Shown in pieces: positions 36,705-45,500 of a DNA stretch of 64,000 bases. Made by a program: the position numbers and the translations under genes. The notes below the pieces were generated by a model. That model was given only the letters and a program-made list of their open reading frames with translations. It did not search any database and was not told the DNA's origin. Numbering within the stretch: the first letter of the stretch is position 1; each line of letters begins with the position of its first letter. This stretch comes from an uncultured Sphingomonas sp. (lineage in GTDB: Bacteria; Pseudomonadota; Alphaproteobacteria; Sphingomonadales; Sphingomonadaceae). The stretch lies in assembly GCF_936927845.1 (NCBI RefSeq), contig NZ_CAKZHV010000025.1:11673-75672 (forward strand), written 5' to 3'.

Positions 36705-37393
36705 GCTTGGCGCGCGTCCGCGTTCTGCCGCTCGCGCTCGGCGCCGCTGCAATCGCGGTGCTGATCGCGCTGGGTGTGTGGCAGGTCGAACGACGCGCGT
36801 GGAAGCTGAACCTCATCGCCCAGGTCGAGCGCCGCCTTGCCGCCGCGCCGGTCGCAGCCCCTGCCCCCAACCGATGGCAGGCAATCGGCAAGGACGACGC
36901 CTACACCCGCATCGTTGCGACCGGGCGTTATCGCAGCAACGCCGATACCTACACGCAGGCATCGACCGATCTAGGCGCCGGTTACTGGGTCATCACCCCG
37001 CTCGACACCGGTAGCTGGACGGTGCTGGTCAACCGCGGCTTCGTGCCACCGCGGGAGCGTGGCCGCCATCCCGCTCCGGCGGGTGAGCAGCGCGTCACCG
37101 GCCTGTTACGCGTAACCGAGCCGAACGGCGGCTTCCTGCGCCGCAACGATCCCGCCGCCGACCGCTGGTACTCGCGCGATGTCGCCGCCATCGCCGCCAA
37201 GCGCGGATCGCCCCGCGTTGCGCCGTATTTCATCGACGCCGATGCGAGCGGTGCCACCTGGCCGCGCGGCGGGTTGACGGTGGTTCGCTTCCCCAACAAC
37301 CACCTCGTTTACGCACTCACCTGGTTCGGCCTCGCGGCGATGGTCGCCTTCCTGCTCGCGCGCTCGCTGCGCGCCGAGAAGGACGAGCGCTGA
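36701..37393 (+). CDS. SURF1 family oxidase assembly protein
   Basis: A 230-residue membrane protein needed for haem insertion or assembly of haem-copper oxidases. Start GTG 36701 lies inside the cyoD stop (GTGA); the open frame extends upstream only as antisense-type translation of cyoC and cyoD. Two helices flank a periplasmic domain: LALGAAAIAVLIALGVWQVERR at the N terminus (in two parts) and LVYALTWFGLAAMVAFLL at the C terminus. The conserved SURF1 motifs WQVERRAWK, TGRY and VLVNRGFVP are present. It occupies the place where cyoE sits in enterobacteria. Confidence 0.94.
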   Translation: MSLARVRVLPLALGAAAIAVLIALGVWQVERRAWKLNLIAQVERRLAAAPVAAPAPNRWQAIGKDDAYTRIVATGRYRSNADTYTQASTDLGAGYWVITPLDTGSWTVLVNRGFVPPRERGRHPAPAGEQRVTGLLRVTEPNGGFLRRNDPAADRWYSRDVAAIAAKRGSPRVAPYFIDADASGATWPRGGLTVVRFPNNHLVYALTWFGLAAMVAFLLARSLRAEKDER

Positions 37394-38694
37394 TGCCGGC
37401 GCTGTCGCCCCGCGGCGCGGCACTCGACACCAGTCCCGACGACGCGCTGCGGCGCAACTTCATGCTGCTGGTACAGCTGCGCTGGCTGGCTGTCGGCGGG
37501 CAGGTCGCGACGATCATGGCGGTACGCTACCTGCTCGAGATCCCGCTGCCGGTGCACACGATGTTGATGACGGCGATGCTGCTCGTCGTCCTCAACCTGC
37601 TGGTGCTGATCGCTGAGCGGCGCCACACCCCGACCAACCTGCAATTGCTCGCCGGGCTGATCGTCGACGTCGCTTGCCTGACCCTGCAATTATTCCTGAG
37701 CGGTGGCGCGACCAACCCGTTCGTCACGCTGTTCCTGCTCCAGGTCGTGCTCGGCGCCGTCCTGCTGGAGGCGTGGTCGAGTTGGCTGCTCGTCGCGGTC
37801 ACCAGCCTCGCCTTTGCCGCGCTGACGATCATCTTTCGTCCGGTGCCGCTGCCGGGTTTCTACGCCAGCCACCTGTCGCCACCGTATCTGTTCGCGTCGT
37901 GGTTCAACTTCACGCTTGCCGCGGTGCTTCTGGTCGCGTTCGTCACCCGCATCGCGCACAATCTGCGCGACCGCGACGCCCGGCTGGCGCGGCTGCGGCA
38001 GCGCGCGGTCGAGGAGGAGCATATCGTCCGCATGGGCCTGCTCGCCAGCGGCGCCGCGCACGAACTCGGCACCCCGCTGGCTTCATTGTCGGTCGCGCTC
38101 GGCGACTGGACGCGCGAGCCCGCGGTTCGCGCCGATCCCGCGCTCGCCACCGAGGTCGAGGACATGCGGGTCGAGGTCGCGCGCTGCAAGGACATCCTGG
38201 CCGGCATCCTTTTTGCGGCGGGCGAGGTGACCGGGGAAGCGCCCGCGCGCACCGGCCTTCGCCGCTTCGTGCGGGAAATCGTCACCGGCTGGAGCGGACC
38301 CGTCGCGATCACGCTCGACGACCAACTTGGGCAGGACGCGGTCATCGTCGCCGATCGCGCACTCGCCCAGGCGCTGATCAACCTGCTCGACAATGCCGCG
38401 GAGGCGGGCGCTGCGCGCGTCCACGTCACCGTGCAGCGAACCGACGACGTGCTGATCCTGCGCGTCCGCGACGACGGCCACGGCTTTCCGCCCTCGATTG
38501 TCGGCAACATCGGGAAGCCGTATCAGAGCAGCAAGGATCGCCGCGGCGCCGGGCTGGGCCTGTTCCTGTCCACCAACGTGCTCCGCACGCTCGGTGGAAC
38601 GCTGGACGCGCGCAACCTGTTGAATGGCGGGGCGGAGGTGACGTTGCGACTGCCGATTGCCGCCCTGTTGGTCGACGAGGAGGAGCCCGCGTGA
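37393..38694 (+). CDS. regB: redox-sensing histidine kinase, RegB/PrrB/ActS family
   Basis: A 433-residue membrane kinase. Six N-terminal helices span about residues 30-190, including the quinone-sensing heptapeptide GGATNPF (about 105-111). The H-box is the diagnostic AAHELGTPLASLS (about 222). The redox-active Cys is at residue 265 in ARCKDIL, the same context and number as Cys265 of Rhodobacter RegB. The HATPase domain is intact (LLDNAAEAG, DDGHGFP, GAGLGLFL). The ATG overlaps the SURF1 stop (TGATG). It senses quinone pool and thiol redox state and phosphorylates RegA. Confidence 0.96.
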   Translation: MPALSPRGAALDTSPDDALRRNFMLLVQLRWLAVGGQVATIMAVRYLLEIPLPVHTMLMTAMLLVVLNLLVLIAERRHTPTNLQLLAGLIVDVACLTLQLFLSGGATNPFVTLFLLQVVLGAVLLEAWSSWLLVAVTSLAFAALTIIFRPVPLPGFYASHLSPPYLFASWFNFTLAAVLLVAFVTRIAHNLRDRDARLARLRQRAVEEEHIVRMGLLASGAAHELGTPLASLSVALGDWTREPAVRADPALATEVEDMRVEVARCKDILAGILFAAGEVTGEAPARTGLRRFVREIVTGWSGPVAITLDDQLGQDAVIVADRALAQALINLLDNAAEAGAARVHVTVQRTDDVLILRVRDDGHGFPPSIVGNIGKPYQSSKDRRGAGLGLFLSTNVLRTLGGTLDARNLLNGGAEVTLRLPIAALLVDEEEPA

Positions 38695-39221
38695 GCCAGC
38701 CGCGGCTGCTGATCATCGAGGACGACACCGTATTTGCCCGCACGCTGGCGCGCTCGTTCGAGCGCCGCGGCTACCGTGTCGAGGTGCTGAACGGGCCCGA
38801 ACGGCTGGACGAGGTAGCCGACGCGCTCAAACCCGATCACGCGGTCGTCGACCTGCGGCTCGCCGGTGCGTCCGGGCTCGTTTGTGTCGAGCGGTTGCAC
38901 CAGCGGGACGCCACGACGCGGATCGTCGTGCTGACCGGCTTCGCGAGCATCGCGACCGCGGTCGAGGCGATCAAGCTGGGTGCGACCAATTACCTGACGA
39001 AGCCCGCCAACACCGACGACATCGAGGCCGCGTTCGCGCGCACCGAAGGGGACGCGCAGGCCGATCTGTCCACGCGCCCCACGTCGATCAAAACGCTGGA
39101 ATGGGAGCATATCCACCAGACGCTGGCGGACACCGGCTTCAACATCTCGGAGGCCGCGCGCCGTTTGGGCCTGCACCGGCGCACGCTCGCGCGCAAACTC
39201 GACAAACGTCACATGCCGTGA
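38691..39221 (+). CDS. regA: redox response regulator, RegA/PrrA/ActR family
   Basis: A 176-residue response regulator starting at GTG 38691 within the regB stop (GTGA). The receiver has LLIIEDDTVFARTL, the phospho-acceptor in AVVDLRLAG (about residue 54), and the switch Lys in NYLTKPANTDD. A short linker leads to a Fis-type helix-turn-helix (NISEAARRLGLHRRTLARKL), nearly invariant in this family. RegA homologues control respiration, terminal oxidases and nitrogen or carbon fixation. Last gene of the cyo transcript. Confidence 0.96.
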   Translation: MSQPRLLIIEDDTVFARTLARSFERRGYRVEVLNGPERLDEVADALKPDHAVVDLRLAGASGLVCVERLHQRDATTRIVVLTGFASIATAVEAIKLGATNYLTKPANTDDIEAAFARTEGDAQADLSTRPTSIKTLEWEHIHQTLADTGFNISEAARRLGLHRRTLARKLDKRHMP

Positions 39222-39299
39222 AGCGGCGCTAACCTGCGTCATCACGCGAAGCCGTCCCCGCGCCTATGTCGGCGATCCCAGCAAAACAGAGAGGCAGGC

Positions 39300-39875
39300 G
39301 TGGCGAACAAGGCGGCATTGCTCATTATCGACATGCTCAACCGCTTCGATTTCGAGGATGCGCGACCGCTCGTTGAGGCCGCGCACCGCGCCGCCGACGC
39401 GGTGGCAGCGCTGCGCGATCAGGCGCGCACGGCCGAGGTGCCCGTGATCTACGTCAACGACAATTACGGCCAGTGGCAGTCGACGCCCGAGCAATTGATC
39501 GACGAACTGGTCGGCGACAATCCCGAGGGCGGCGAGATCGCACGGCGGCTCGCGCCCGCCGAGCAGGATTATTTTGTCATCAAGCCCGAGTTTTCAGGCT
39601 TTTACGCGACGAACTTGCCGGCAATCCTGCCGCGGCTAGGAGTATCGCGCCTGATCCTGACCGGGGTCGCGGCCGACATCTGCGTCCTGTTCACCGCCGC
39701 CGACGCGCACATGCGCGAATATGACCTATGGGTTCCGAGCGACGCGGTGGCGGGCGTCACGCCCGAGCGCACCGCCTGGGCGATCGACATCATGCGCGAC
39801 ACGTTGAGCGCGGCGGTTGAGCCGACGGGCGACCTGTCACTCGCCGAGTGGATCGCGCGCGGCGGCGGCGAATAG
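39300..39875 (+). CDS. isochorismatase-family cysteine hydrolase
   Basis: A 191-residue alpha/beta hydrolase-like enzyme. The catalytic triad is visible as Asp in LLIIDMLNRFD (residue 11), Lys in VIKPEFSGFY and Cys in TGVAADICVLFTA. The start is GTG 39300 after an AGAGGCAG stretch. Relatives include nicotinamidase and isochorismatase; this one lacks features that would fix the substrate. It stands alone 78 bases after regA. Confidence 0.9.
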   Translation: MANKAALLIIDMLNRFDFEDARPLVEAAHRAADAVAALRDQARTAEVPVIYVNDNYGQWQSTPEQLIDELVGDNPEGGEIARRLAPAEQDYFVIKPEFSGFYATNLPAILPRLGVSRLILTGVAADICVLFTAADAHMREYDLWVPSDAVAGVTPERTAWAIDIMRDTLSAAVEPTGDLSLAEWIARGGGE

Positions 39876-39986
39876 CAGCCGCTTTCAAACGCAGCCGACC
39901 AGCCATCCTTTTGCGCGGCTCGCGTCCACGCTGGACGAGCGCGCATCGCGTGGTTACGCTCGCGTTAACCCTGTCCGGCTGCGAGC

Positions 39987-41117
39987 ATGATCACCGATCC
40001 CTGGTTCCTTCTCGCCGTCGCCGCCAGCTTCACCGGCTACGCCATCTATCTGGCAGGTCTGCAGCGCCGACTGGTCGAGCCCAACCGCGCGTCGTGGCTG
40101 ATCTGGAGCAGCGCGACATTGGTGGAGGCGTTCACCTATGCCGCGGTCAATCCGGGCACGCCGCAGTCGATCGTGTTCCTGTTCTCGGCCGCGGCGTGCG
40201 TGACGATCGCGGTCGCGCTGTGGCGGCGCTCGCGCTGGGCAGCCCCCGACATGCTGGAGGGCGTCTGCATGGGATCGTCGCTCGCCGCGATCCTGCTGTG
40301 GCTAGTCTTTCGCGAGGCGTTCTGGGCACACATGCTGGTCGTCGCGGTCGTGCCGGTCAGTTTCTGGCCGACGTGGCGCAGCGTCTGGGCTGACCGCGCA
40401 CGCGAGCGATCGCCCGCCTGGGGTTTGTGGTCGATCGGTGACCTTGCCACGCTGATGCTGGCGGCGCGCACGGGCGGCCAGGGCATCGGCGAATATGGCT
40501 ACATCCTGGTGGAGCTCGCCTGCCATGCCAGCGTGTGGTTCATGATCGGGCTAGGCACGGTCAATCCGCTGCGCTCGTTCGGCTGGCGCGAAGGGCGGCT
40601 GCGCGTGCTCGACGCTTACGCGCCCGCGACCAACCCGTTTACGGTTGGACGCACGCATCTGGGCAAGGCGGTGTTCGCGGCTGAGGGTTTCCGCGCCGGC
40701 GAAGAAATCATCTCCTTCACCGGACCCCGCCTGCGCGCCGATCGCCTGCCCTCTCGCTTGAGCGGCACGGCCGATCGGTTCGTCCAGATTGCGCGTGACA
40801 CCTACCTCGGCCCGTCGGGCGCGATCGACGACCTGATCAATCATAGTTGCGCGCCGAACGCGGGCTTACGCTTCGATCGCGATGTCCCCGTCCTGGTCGC
40901 GCTCCGCGAGATCGCCGCGGGGGAAGAGATCACCTGGGACTATTCCACCACACTCTCCGATCGCGACTGGCGCATGGCGTGCGCGTGCGGCGCGCCCGAC
41001 TGCCGGGGCGTCATCACGGCATTCGACACGCTGCCCGCCGACCGTCAGCGCTGGTACCTTTCTCAAGGAATCGTCGCACCGTATCTGTGCACGGCGCGAA
41101 GCAACGTCGCAGCATGA
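39987..41117 (+). CDS. membrane protein with C-terminal SET and post-SET domain
   Basis: A 376-residue fusion. Residues about 1-195 form six or seven hydrophobic helices with an N-terminal VEPNRASWLIWSSATLVEAF motif that resembles PQ-loop-like membrane proteins. Residues about 215-345 form a SET domain: TVGRTHLGKAVFAAEGFRAG, the cofactor motif INHSCAPNAGL (about 288) and EITWDYS. The post-SET zinc motif is CACGAPDCRGV. The SET core is complete, so a protein lysine methyltransferase activity is plausible, on the cytoplasmic face of the membrane. The substrate is unknown. Bacterial SET proteins are usually soluble, so the membrane fusion is unusual. Confidence 0.82.
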   Translation: MITDPWFLLAVAASFTGYAIYLAGLQRRLVEPNRASWLIWSSATLVEAFTYAAVNPGTPQSIVFLFSAAACVTIAVALWRRSRWAAPDMLEGVCMGSSLAAILLWLVFREAFWAHMLVVAVVPVSFWPTWRSVWADRARERSPAWGLWSIGDLATLMLAARTGGQGIGEYGYILVELACHASVWFMIGLGTVNPLRSFGWREGRLRVLDAYAPATNPFTVGRTHLGKAVFAAEGFRAGEEIISFTGPRLRADRLPSRLSGTADRFVQIARDTYLGPSGAIDDLINHSCAPNAGLRFDRDVPVLVALREIAAGEEITWDYSTTLSDRDWRMACACGAPDCRGVITAFDTLPADRQRWYLSQGIVAPYLCTARSNVAA

Positions 41118-41317
41118 TCGGACATCATCACTGACGTTTACAGACGTTTAGGCGACGCTGGACGGGAGTGATCAGTCGCCGAGCGCGGTACATCAATACG
41201 TACTAGTGCAACGACAATCGGGATATTCGCAGAACGATCGCGGGTTCGCGCTCGAGACTTCACGGCTCCGATCACGCGATCGCCGGGCGAGCGATGTCGA
41301 CGGAGAGGATCCGCGTT

Positions 41318-41680
41318 ATGAATATTCGTTCTTTGCCCGGCATGATCGCAACGACCGGCGCGCTGTCAGCGACATTGGGCCTCGTGGCCTGCGTCAATCC
41401 CTCGGCGAAGATCGCGGGCTCGCTCGAAGGTTATGGTTTTCAGCCGGCGCAGTCGCAGTGCGTCGGTGATCGGTTGGAGGCGAACCTGTCGCTCGGCCAA
41501 TTGCAGCAGCTCGGCCGCGCCGCGCGTGGCGCGCGCGAAGGCGATACGACGCCCGGTCGCCTGACCGCGAGCGACTTCGTCCGCGTCGCCGGTCAGGTAA
41601 AGGACCCCAAGGTGGCGCTCGAAGTCGGCAAGGCGGCCGCCGGCTGCGGCATCCTGACCGACCCCGCCTCACCGCTCTGA
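41318..41680 (+). CDS. small lipoprotein of unknown function
   Basis: A 120-residue predicted lipoprotein. ATG 41318 (MNIRSLPGMIATTGALSATL) leads to the lipobox GLVAC at about residue 24; GGAGAGG lies ten bases upstream. An in-frame ATG 24 bases earlier is less likely. The mature part has two further Cys residues (SQCVGDRL and AAGCGIL) that could pair, and a helical middle with ANLSLGQLQQLGRAA. I do not recognise the family. The upstream 200 bases contain a short direct repeat of GACGTTTA (41139-41154 region) and nothing gene-like. Confidence 0.65.
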   Translation: MNIRSLPGMIATTGALSATLGLVACVNPSAKIAGSLEGYGFQPAQSQCVGDRLEANLSLGQLQQLGRAARGAREGDTTPGRLTASDFVRVAGQVKDPKVALEVGKAAAGCGILTDPASPL

Positions 41681-41702
41681 TCTCCCGACCTACGTCGCGC
41701 GA

Positions 41703-43559
41703 TTACGCCGCGGCATCAAGCGCGGCGGCAACGGGCGAGCGCAGCGTCAGCACTGCGCTCGCACCCGTTCCGCGTCCCGCGCTTTCCAGCCTGAGCGATC
41801 CTTCCATCGCGTTCATCGAATTGGCGCACCAGTGCAGGCCGAGCCCGCCCGATTTGTGCGCGCGGGTCGAATAGCCGCGCTGGAACAACGCCGCCCCAAT
41901 TGCCGGATCGAACCCCTCGCCATCGTCGCTGATCCGCACCTCGACACCCGCGTCGACGCACGCAAACGACACGGTGATGCGGCCATTGCTGCGCCCCGCC
42001 GCCGCAATCGCCTCGGCGGCGTTGGCGAACAGATTGCCGACCACCTGGCTCAGGATCACGCGGTTGGCGAGCACCGGGCACGGCTCGGCCGGGTAGCTGA
42101 ACGCGATGTCGGTCTTGCCCGAATAGCGCGCGATCGTCGCATTCTGCGCGATCACGTCGGTCATGTCGCATTCGGACAGGTGCGGGCGTTCGTGCGCGGC
42201 GGCCTGCTGTTGTCCGATGATGTCGAGCACGTGACCCAGCGCGTCGTGTCCGATGCCCAGTTGCTCCACCTGTTCGCTCCGCGCCGTTTCCATCGCCGCA
42301 ACACCTGCGCGAACGAAGGCCGCGAGCTTTTCGCGACGCGCCGCCGGCACGTCCGCCTTACCTAGTTCCTCAACCGCGCGCGCGAGCATCGCCTGATCGA
42401 CCGGCACCGCGCGGCCTATACCGTGGCTGATCACGGTGGAGATCGGCGACAAGGCGTTGCGGACGTTATGCATGACCGCCACCGCGCTCTCGGAGCGGCC
42501 GAGCGCGAAACTCTGCGCCTCAAGCTGTTCGCGCAGATCCTTCAACTGCGTCAGCATGCCGTTGAAGCTTATGCCCAGCGAGCCGATCTCGTCACGGCGT
42601 CCGTCATCCTCCAGCAGCGCGAGCGAGCCCGACGCGCGCACACGTTCCATGTGGCGCTCGACCCGGGCGAGCGGGGCGAGCACCAGACGCCCGATCATTC
42701 GCCTGAGCATCATCAGCACCATCAGAAGCAGCAGCACCGATCCTGCCACCGCGAGCAGCAGCATTCGTTGACCCAAAAGCGAGACGTCGCGCGGCACCGC
42801 GAACCGCGCGCTGGCGACCGGCGCGCCGCCCGCACCGTCGATCGGCACCGTGATCGTCATGCGCGCGCGCGATTGCTGAACGACCTCGCCGCGCGCGGGC
42901 GCGAGGTCGATCGTGGCGTCGAGTTGCAGCAGATCGGCGAGCTGACGCGAACTGATCTCGCGCGCCATCAGCACGAAACCGCGTGGGCTGCCGGTGCCGT
43001 CGCTGCGTCGGACCTTCGCGACCCCAACGGCGGTGACCACCCCGCCCATCCGCGCGTAGAAATTGGTCGAACTGCGGGTCCCGAGCAAATGTCCCAAATC
43101 CAGTTCGGCGATCATTCGCGCCAATCGCGCGCGCATCGCCGGCTGATCCCGCTGCGCCTCGTCGATCCAGCGCGCGATGACGATCCGGCGATCGTTGCCG
43201 ACATAGGCCATCGCGTTGACGTCCAAGTTCGCCATCGCCAGCGGCGAGAAGCTTTCACGCTCGAAAGCGGCCGTCGGCCGCGCCATGTAATCGTAGCTGT
43301 CGGTCCAGTCGCCATAGTCCTTGACCGCGCTCTCGACCTTGTTGGCATATTCGGTGAGCGCTGCGCGGGTCCGCTCGACATGCGCGTCGACCGAGCGGCG
43401 TTCGAGCTTGCCGAAACTGGGCGTGATGATCGCGGCGAGCAGCAGCGTGATCGCGACCGCACCGCCCGCCCCGACCATCGTCAGGATCAGGACGAGGCGC
43501 GCGCCGAGCGACTGCGGGTTGCGGAGCGCGCCGACGTGGCGCCGGACGTGCGCGGCCAT
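41703..43559 (-). CDS. CHASE4-domain sensor histidine kinase
   Basis: A 618-residue membrane kinase. A first helix (about residues 20-45) is followed by a periplasmic CHASE4-like domain (about 50-240; YGDWTDSYDYM is characteristic), a second helix (about 265-290), HAMP, then an H-box of the less common form VMHNVRNALSPISTVI. The HATPase domain is intact (NLFANAAEAI, DDGEGFDP, GGLGLHWCAN). It is coupled to the upstream REC-GGDEF-EAL gene by a TGATG overlap, suggesting it phosphorylates that regulator. Confidence 0.9.
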   Translation of the reverse strand: MAAHVRRHVGALRNPQSLGARLVLILTMVGAGGAVAITLLLAAIITPSFGKLERRSVDAHVERTRAALTEYANKVESAVKDYGDWTDSYDYMARPTAAFERESFSPLAMANLDVNAMAYVGNDRRIVIARWIDEAQRDQPAMRARLARMIAELDLGHLLGTRSSTNFYARMGGVVTAVGVAKVRRSDGTGSPRGFVLMAREISSRQLADLLQLDATIDLAPARGEVVQQSRARMTITVPIDGAGGAPVASARFAVPRDVSLLGQRMLLLAVAGSVLLLLMVLMMLRRMIGRLVLAPLARVERHMERVRASGSLALLEDDGRRDEIGSLGISFNGMLTQLKDLREQLEAQSFALGRSESAVAVMHNVRNALSPISTVISHGIGRAVPVDQAMLARAVEELGKADVPAARREKLAAFVRAGVAAMETARSEQVEQLGIGHDALGHVLDIIGQQQAAAHERPHLSECDMTDVIAQNATIARYSGKTDIAFSYPAEPCPVLANRVILSQVVGNLFANAAEAIAAAGRSNGRITVSFACVDAGVEVRISDDGEGFDPAIGAALFQRGYSTRAHKSGGLGLHWCANSMNAMEGSLRLESAGRGTGASAVLTLRSPVAAALDAAA

Positions 43560-45433
43560 CAGCCGAGCGTGCCCGTTGCGGGCTCCACCTCGATGAAGCG
43601 CGCGTGCGCCATGTCGTGCGCCAGTGCCTCGGGCAGCGGCTTGGCGAAATGGTATCCCTGCAGGTGGCTTGCGCCAGCGACGCGCAGCAGGTCGACCTGT
43701 GCCGCGGTTTCCACCCCTTCCGCGATGACGGTGAGGTTGAGCGACTGCGCCAGATGGACGATCGAGCGCACGATCGCCGCCGACTCGCGCTCACGCGACA
43801 TGCCGTCGATGAAGCTGCGATCGATCTTGAGCGCGTCGAGCGCGAACTTGCGGATGTTGTAGAGCGACGAATAACCCGTGCCGAAATCGTCGAGCGCGAT
43901 GCGGAAGCCCATCTGGCGAAGCCGGTACAGCGTCTCCGACGCGCGGTCGGCATCGTCGAAGATCGCGGTTTCGGTGATCTCGATCTGGAGCCGCTGCGGC
44001 TCGACGCCGGCGCGCTGGCAGCGCTCGACGATATAGCCGACGAAATTGTGCCGCCGGAACTGGCGCGGGCTGAAATTGACCGAGACATACTGGCCGGGCC
44101 ACGTTTTCAGCACCTCCAGGCTCCGCTCCAGCACCCAGTCGCCGAGTTCGTGGATCAAGTTCGACTCTTCCGCGATCGGGATAAAGGTCGCGGGGCTGAT
44201 CGGGCCGTATTCACGTGTGTTCCAGCGCAGCAGCGCTTCGAACCCGACCACCTCGAATACGCTCTGCGCGACGATCGGCTGATAGACGAGTGCGAGTTCG
44301 TCGCGCGCGATCGCTTGCGACAGTCCGGTTTCGATCCGGCGGCGGACGCGGACGCCTTCGTCCATACTCTCGTCAAACAGGCGCGCGACGCCGCGGCCGT
44401 GCCGCTTGGCATCGTTCAGCGCGAGATCGGCGCGGCGGATCAGGTCGATCGGGTCGCGATTGTCGGCCTCGCCCGCGGTGACCACACCCGCCGAGGCGCC
44501 GGCCTGCACCGCGTGGCCGAGCACCTTCAGTTCGACCGAACAAGCGTGGACGACGCGCGCACACGCCATCTCGGCGGCCTGCTCGCCCGCGGTTTCAAAC
44601 AACAGCCCGAACTCGTCGCCACCCAGCCGCGCAACCAGCCCGCCGGTCGGCACCGCAGCCTGCAGGATCGCGCAGATCTCACGGATCAGTTCGTCGCCTG
44701 CGAGATGGCCGAGCGTGTCGTTGACCAGCTTGAAGCGATCGAGGTCGATCATGCCGACCGCGAAGCGCCCGGGCTGCTTCGATCGTTCGCCCAGCGCGCG
44801 CAGGAAGGCGAGGCGATTGGGTGCCTCGGTCAGCGAATCATGGTTGGCGACGTGGATGGCCTTCATCTCGTTGGCGGCGAGCTCGGCGGCCTGTTCCTCC
44901 AACTGGATCACCTGCCGCGACAATTGCTCGCGTGCGGCGCGCAGCGCGCGATCGGCCTCCCAGCGTTGACCGAGCGCGGTCGCGGTCTGGACGATCTCGG
45001 CGACCTCGAACGGCTTGGCGATGTAGAAGATCTTGTCGGCCGGACCCGCGACCTTGCTGATCTCGACCGGCGAGAAATCGGAATAGCCGGTGACGATCAC
45101 GATGTTGATGTCGCGGTCGAGCGCGCGGATGCGGCGCGCGGTTTCCTTGCCATCGATGCCCGGCGGCATGCGAACGTCGATAAAGGCGACCGCGAAGGGT
45201 TGGTCAGTGGCGTGCGCACGCTCGATCTCGGCGACGGCATCGAGCCCTTGCAGATGATGGACACAATCGAAATCGATCATGTTCTCCGCGGGCTCGGGTT
45301 CACCTCCCTCGTCACCGAACAGTTCGGCCGCCATCGCTGACAAGGCACCGGTGTCGGCACCGCTCACCGACGCGAAGCTGCGCCGATAGCTGTCGTGCAT
45401 CGCCGGTTCGTCGTCCACGATCAGAATACGCAT
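43559..45433 (-). CDS. response regulator with GGDEF and EAL domains
   Basis: A 624-residue cyclic-di-GMP enzyme. An N-terminal receiver (RILIVDDEPAMHDSY; phospho-acceptor in AFIDVRMPPG; switch Lys in YIAKPFE) is split by a long acidic insert (about residues 25-60). A coiled linker (about 155-185) leads to GGDEF with an intact LGGDEFGLL, then EAL with intact GFEALLRWN, ETAIFDD and ALDDFGTGYSSL. Both synthesis and hydrolysis of c-di-GMP are possible. It is first in the operon with the CHASE4 kinase. A phosphorylation-driven change in c-di-GMP level is the likely output. Confidence 0.95.
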   Translation of the reverse strand: MRILIVDDEPAMHDSYRRSFASVSGADTGALSAMAAELFGDEGGEPEPAENMIDFDCVHHLQGLDAVAEIERAHATDQPFAVAFIDVRMPPGIDGKETARRIRALDRDINIVIVTGYSDFSPVEISKVAGPADKIFYIAKPFEVAEIVQTATALGQRWEADRALRAAREQLSRQVIQLEEQAAELAANEMKAIHVANHDSLTEAPNRLAFLRALGERSKQPGRFAVGMIDLDRFKLVNDTLGHLAGDELIREICAILQAAVPTGGLVARLGGDEFGLLFETAGEQAAEMACARVVHACSVELKVLGHAVQAGASAGVVTAGEADNRDPIDLIRRADLALNDAKRHGRGVARLFDESMDEGVRVRRRIETGLSQAIARDELALVYQPIVAQSVFEVVGFEALLRWNTREYGPISPATFIPIAEESNLIHELGDWVLERSLEVLKTWPGQYVSVNFSPRQFRRHNFVGYIVERCQRAGVEPQRLQIEITETAIFDDADRASETLYRLRQMGFRIALDDFGTGYSSLYNIRKFALDALKIDRSFIDGMSRERESAAIVRSIVHLAQSLNLTVIAEGVETAAQVDLLRVAGASHLQGYHFAKPLPEALAHDMAHARFIEVEPATGTLG

Positions 45434-45500
45434 GCGTCATCGCCTCTCGGTCACGCAACCGGAGGGCCGGCGCGTGTGGCAAGACGGTAAGCGGAGAGGG

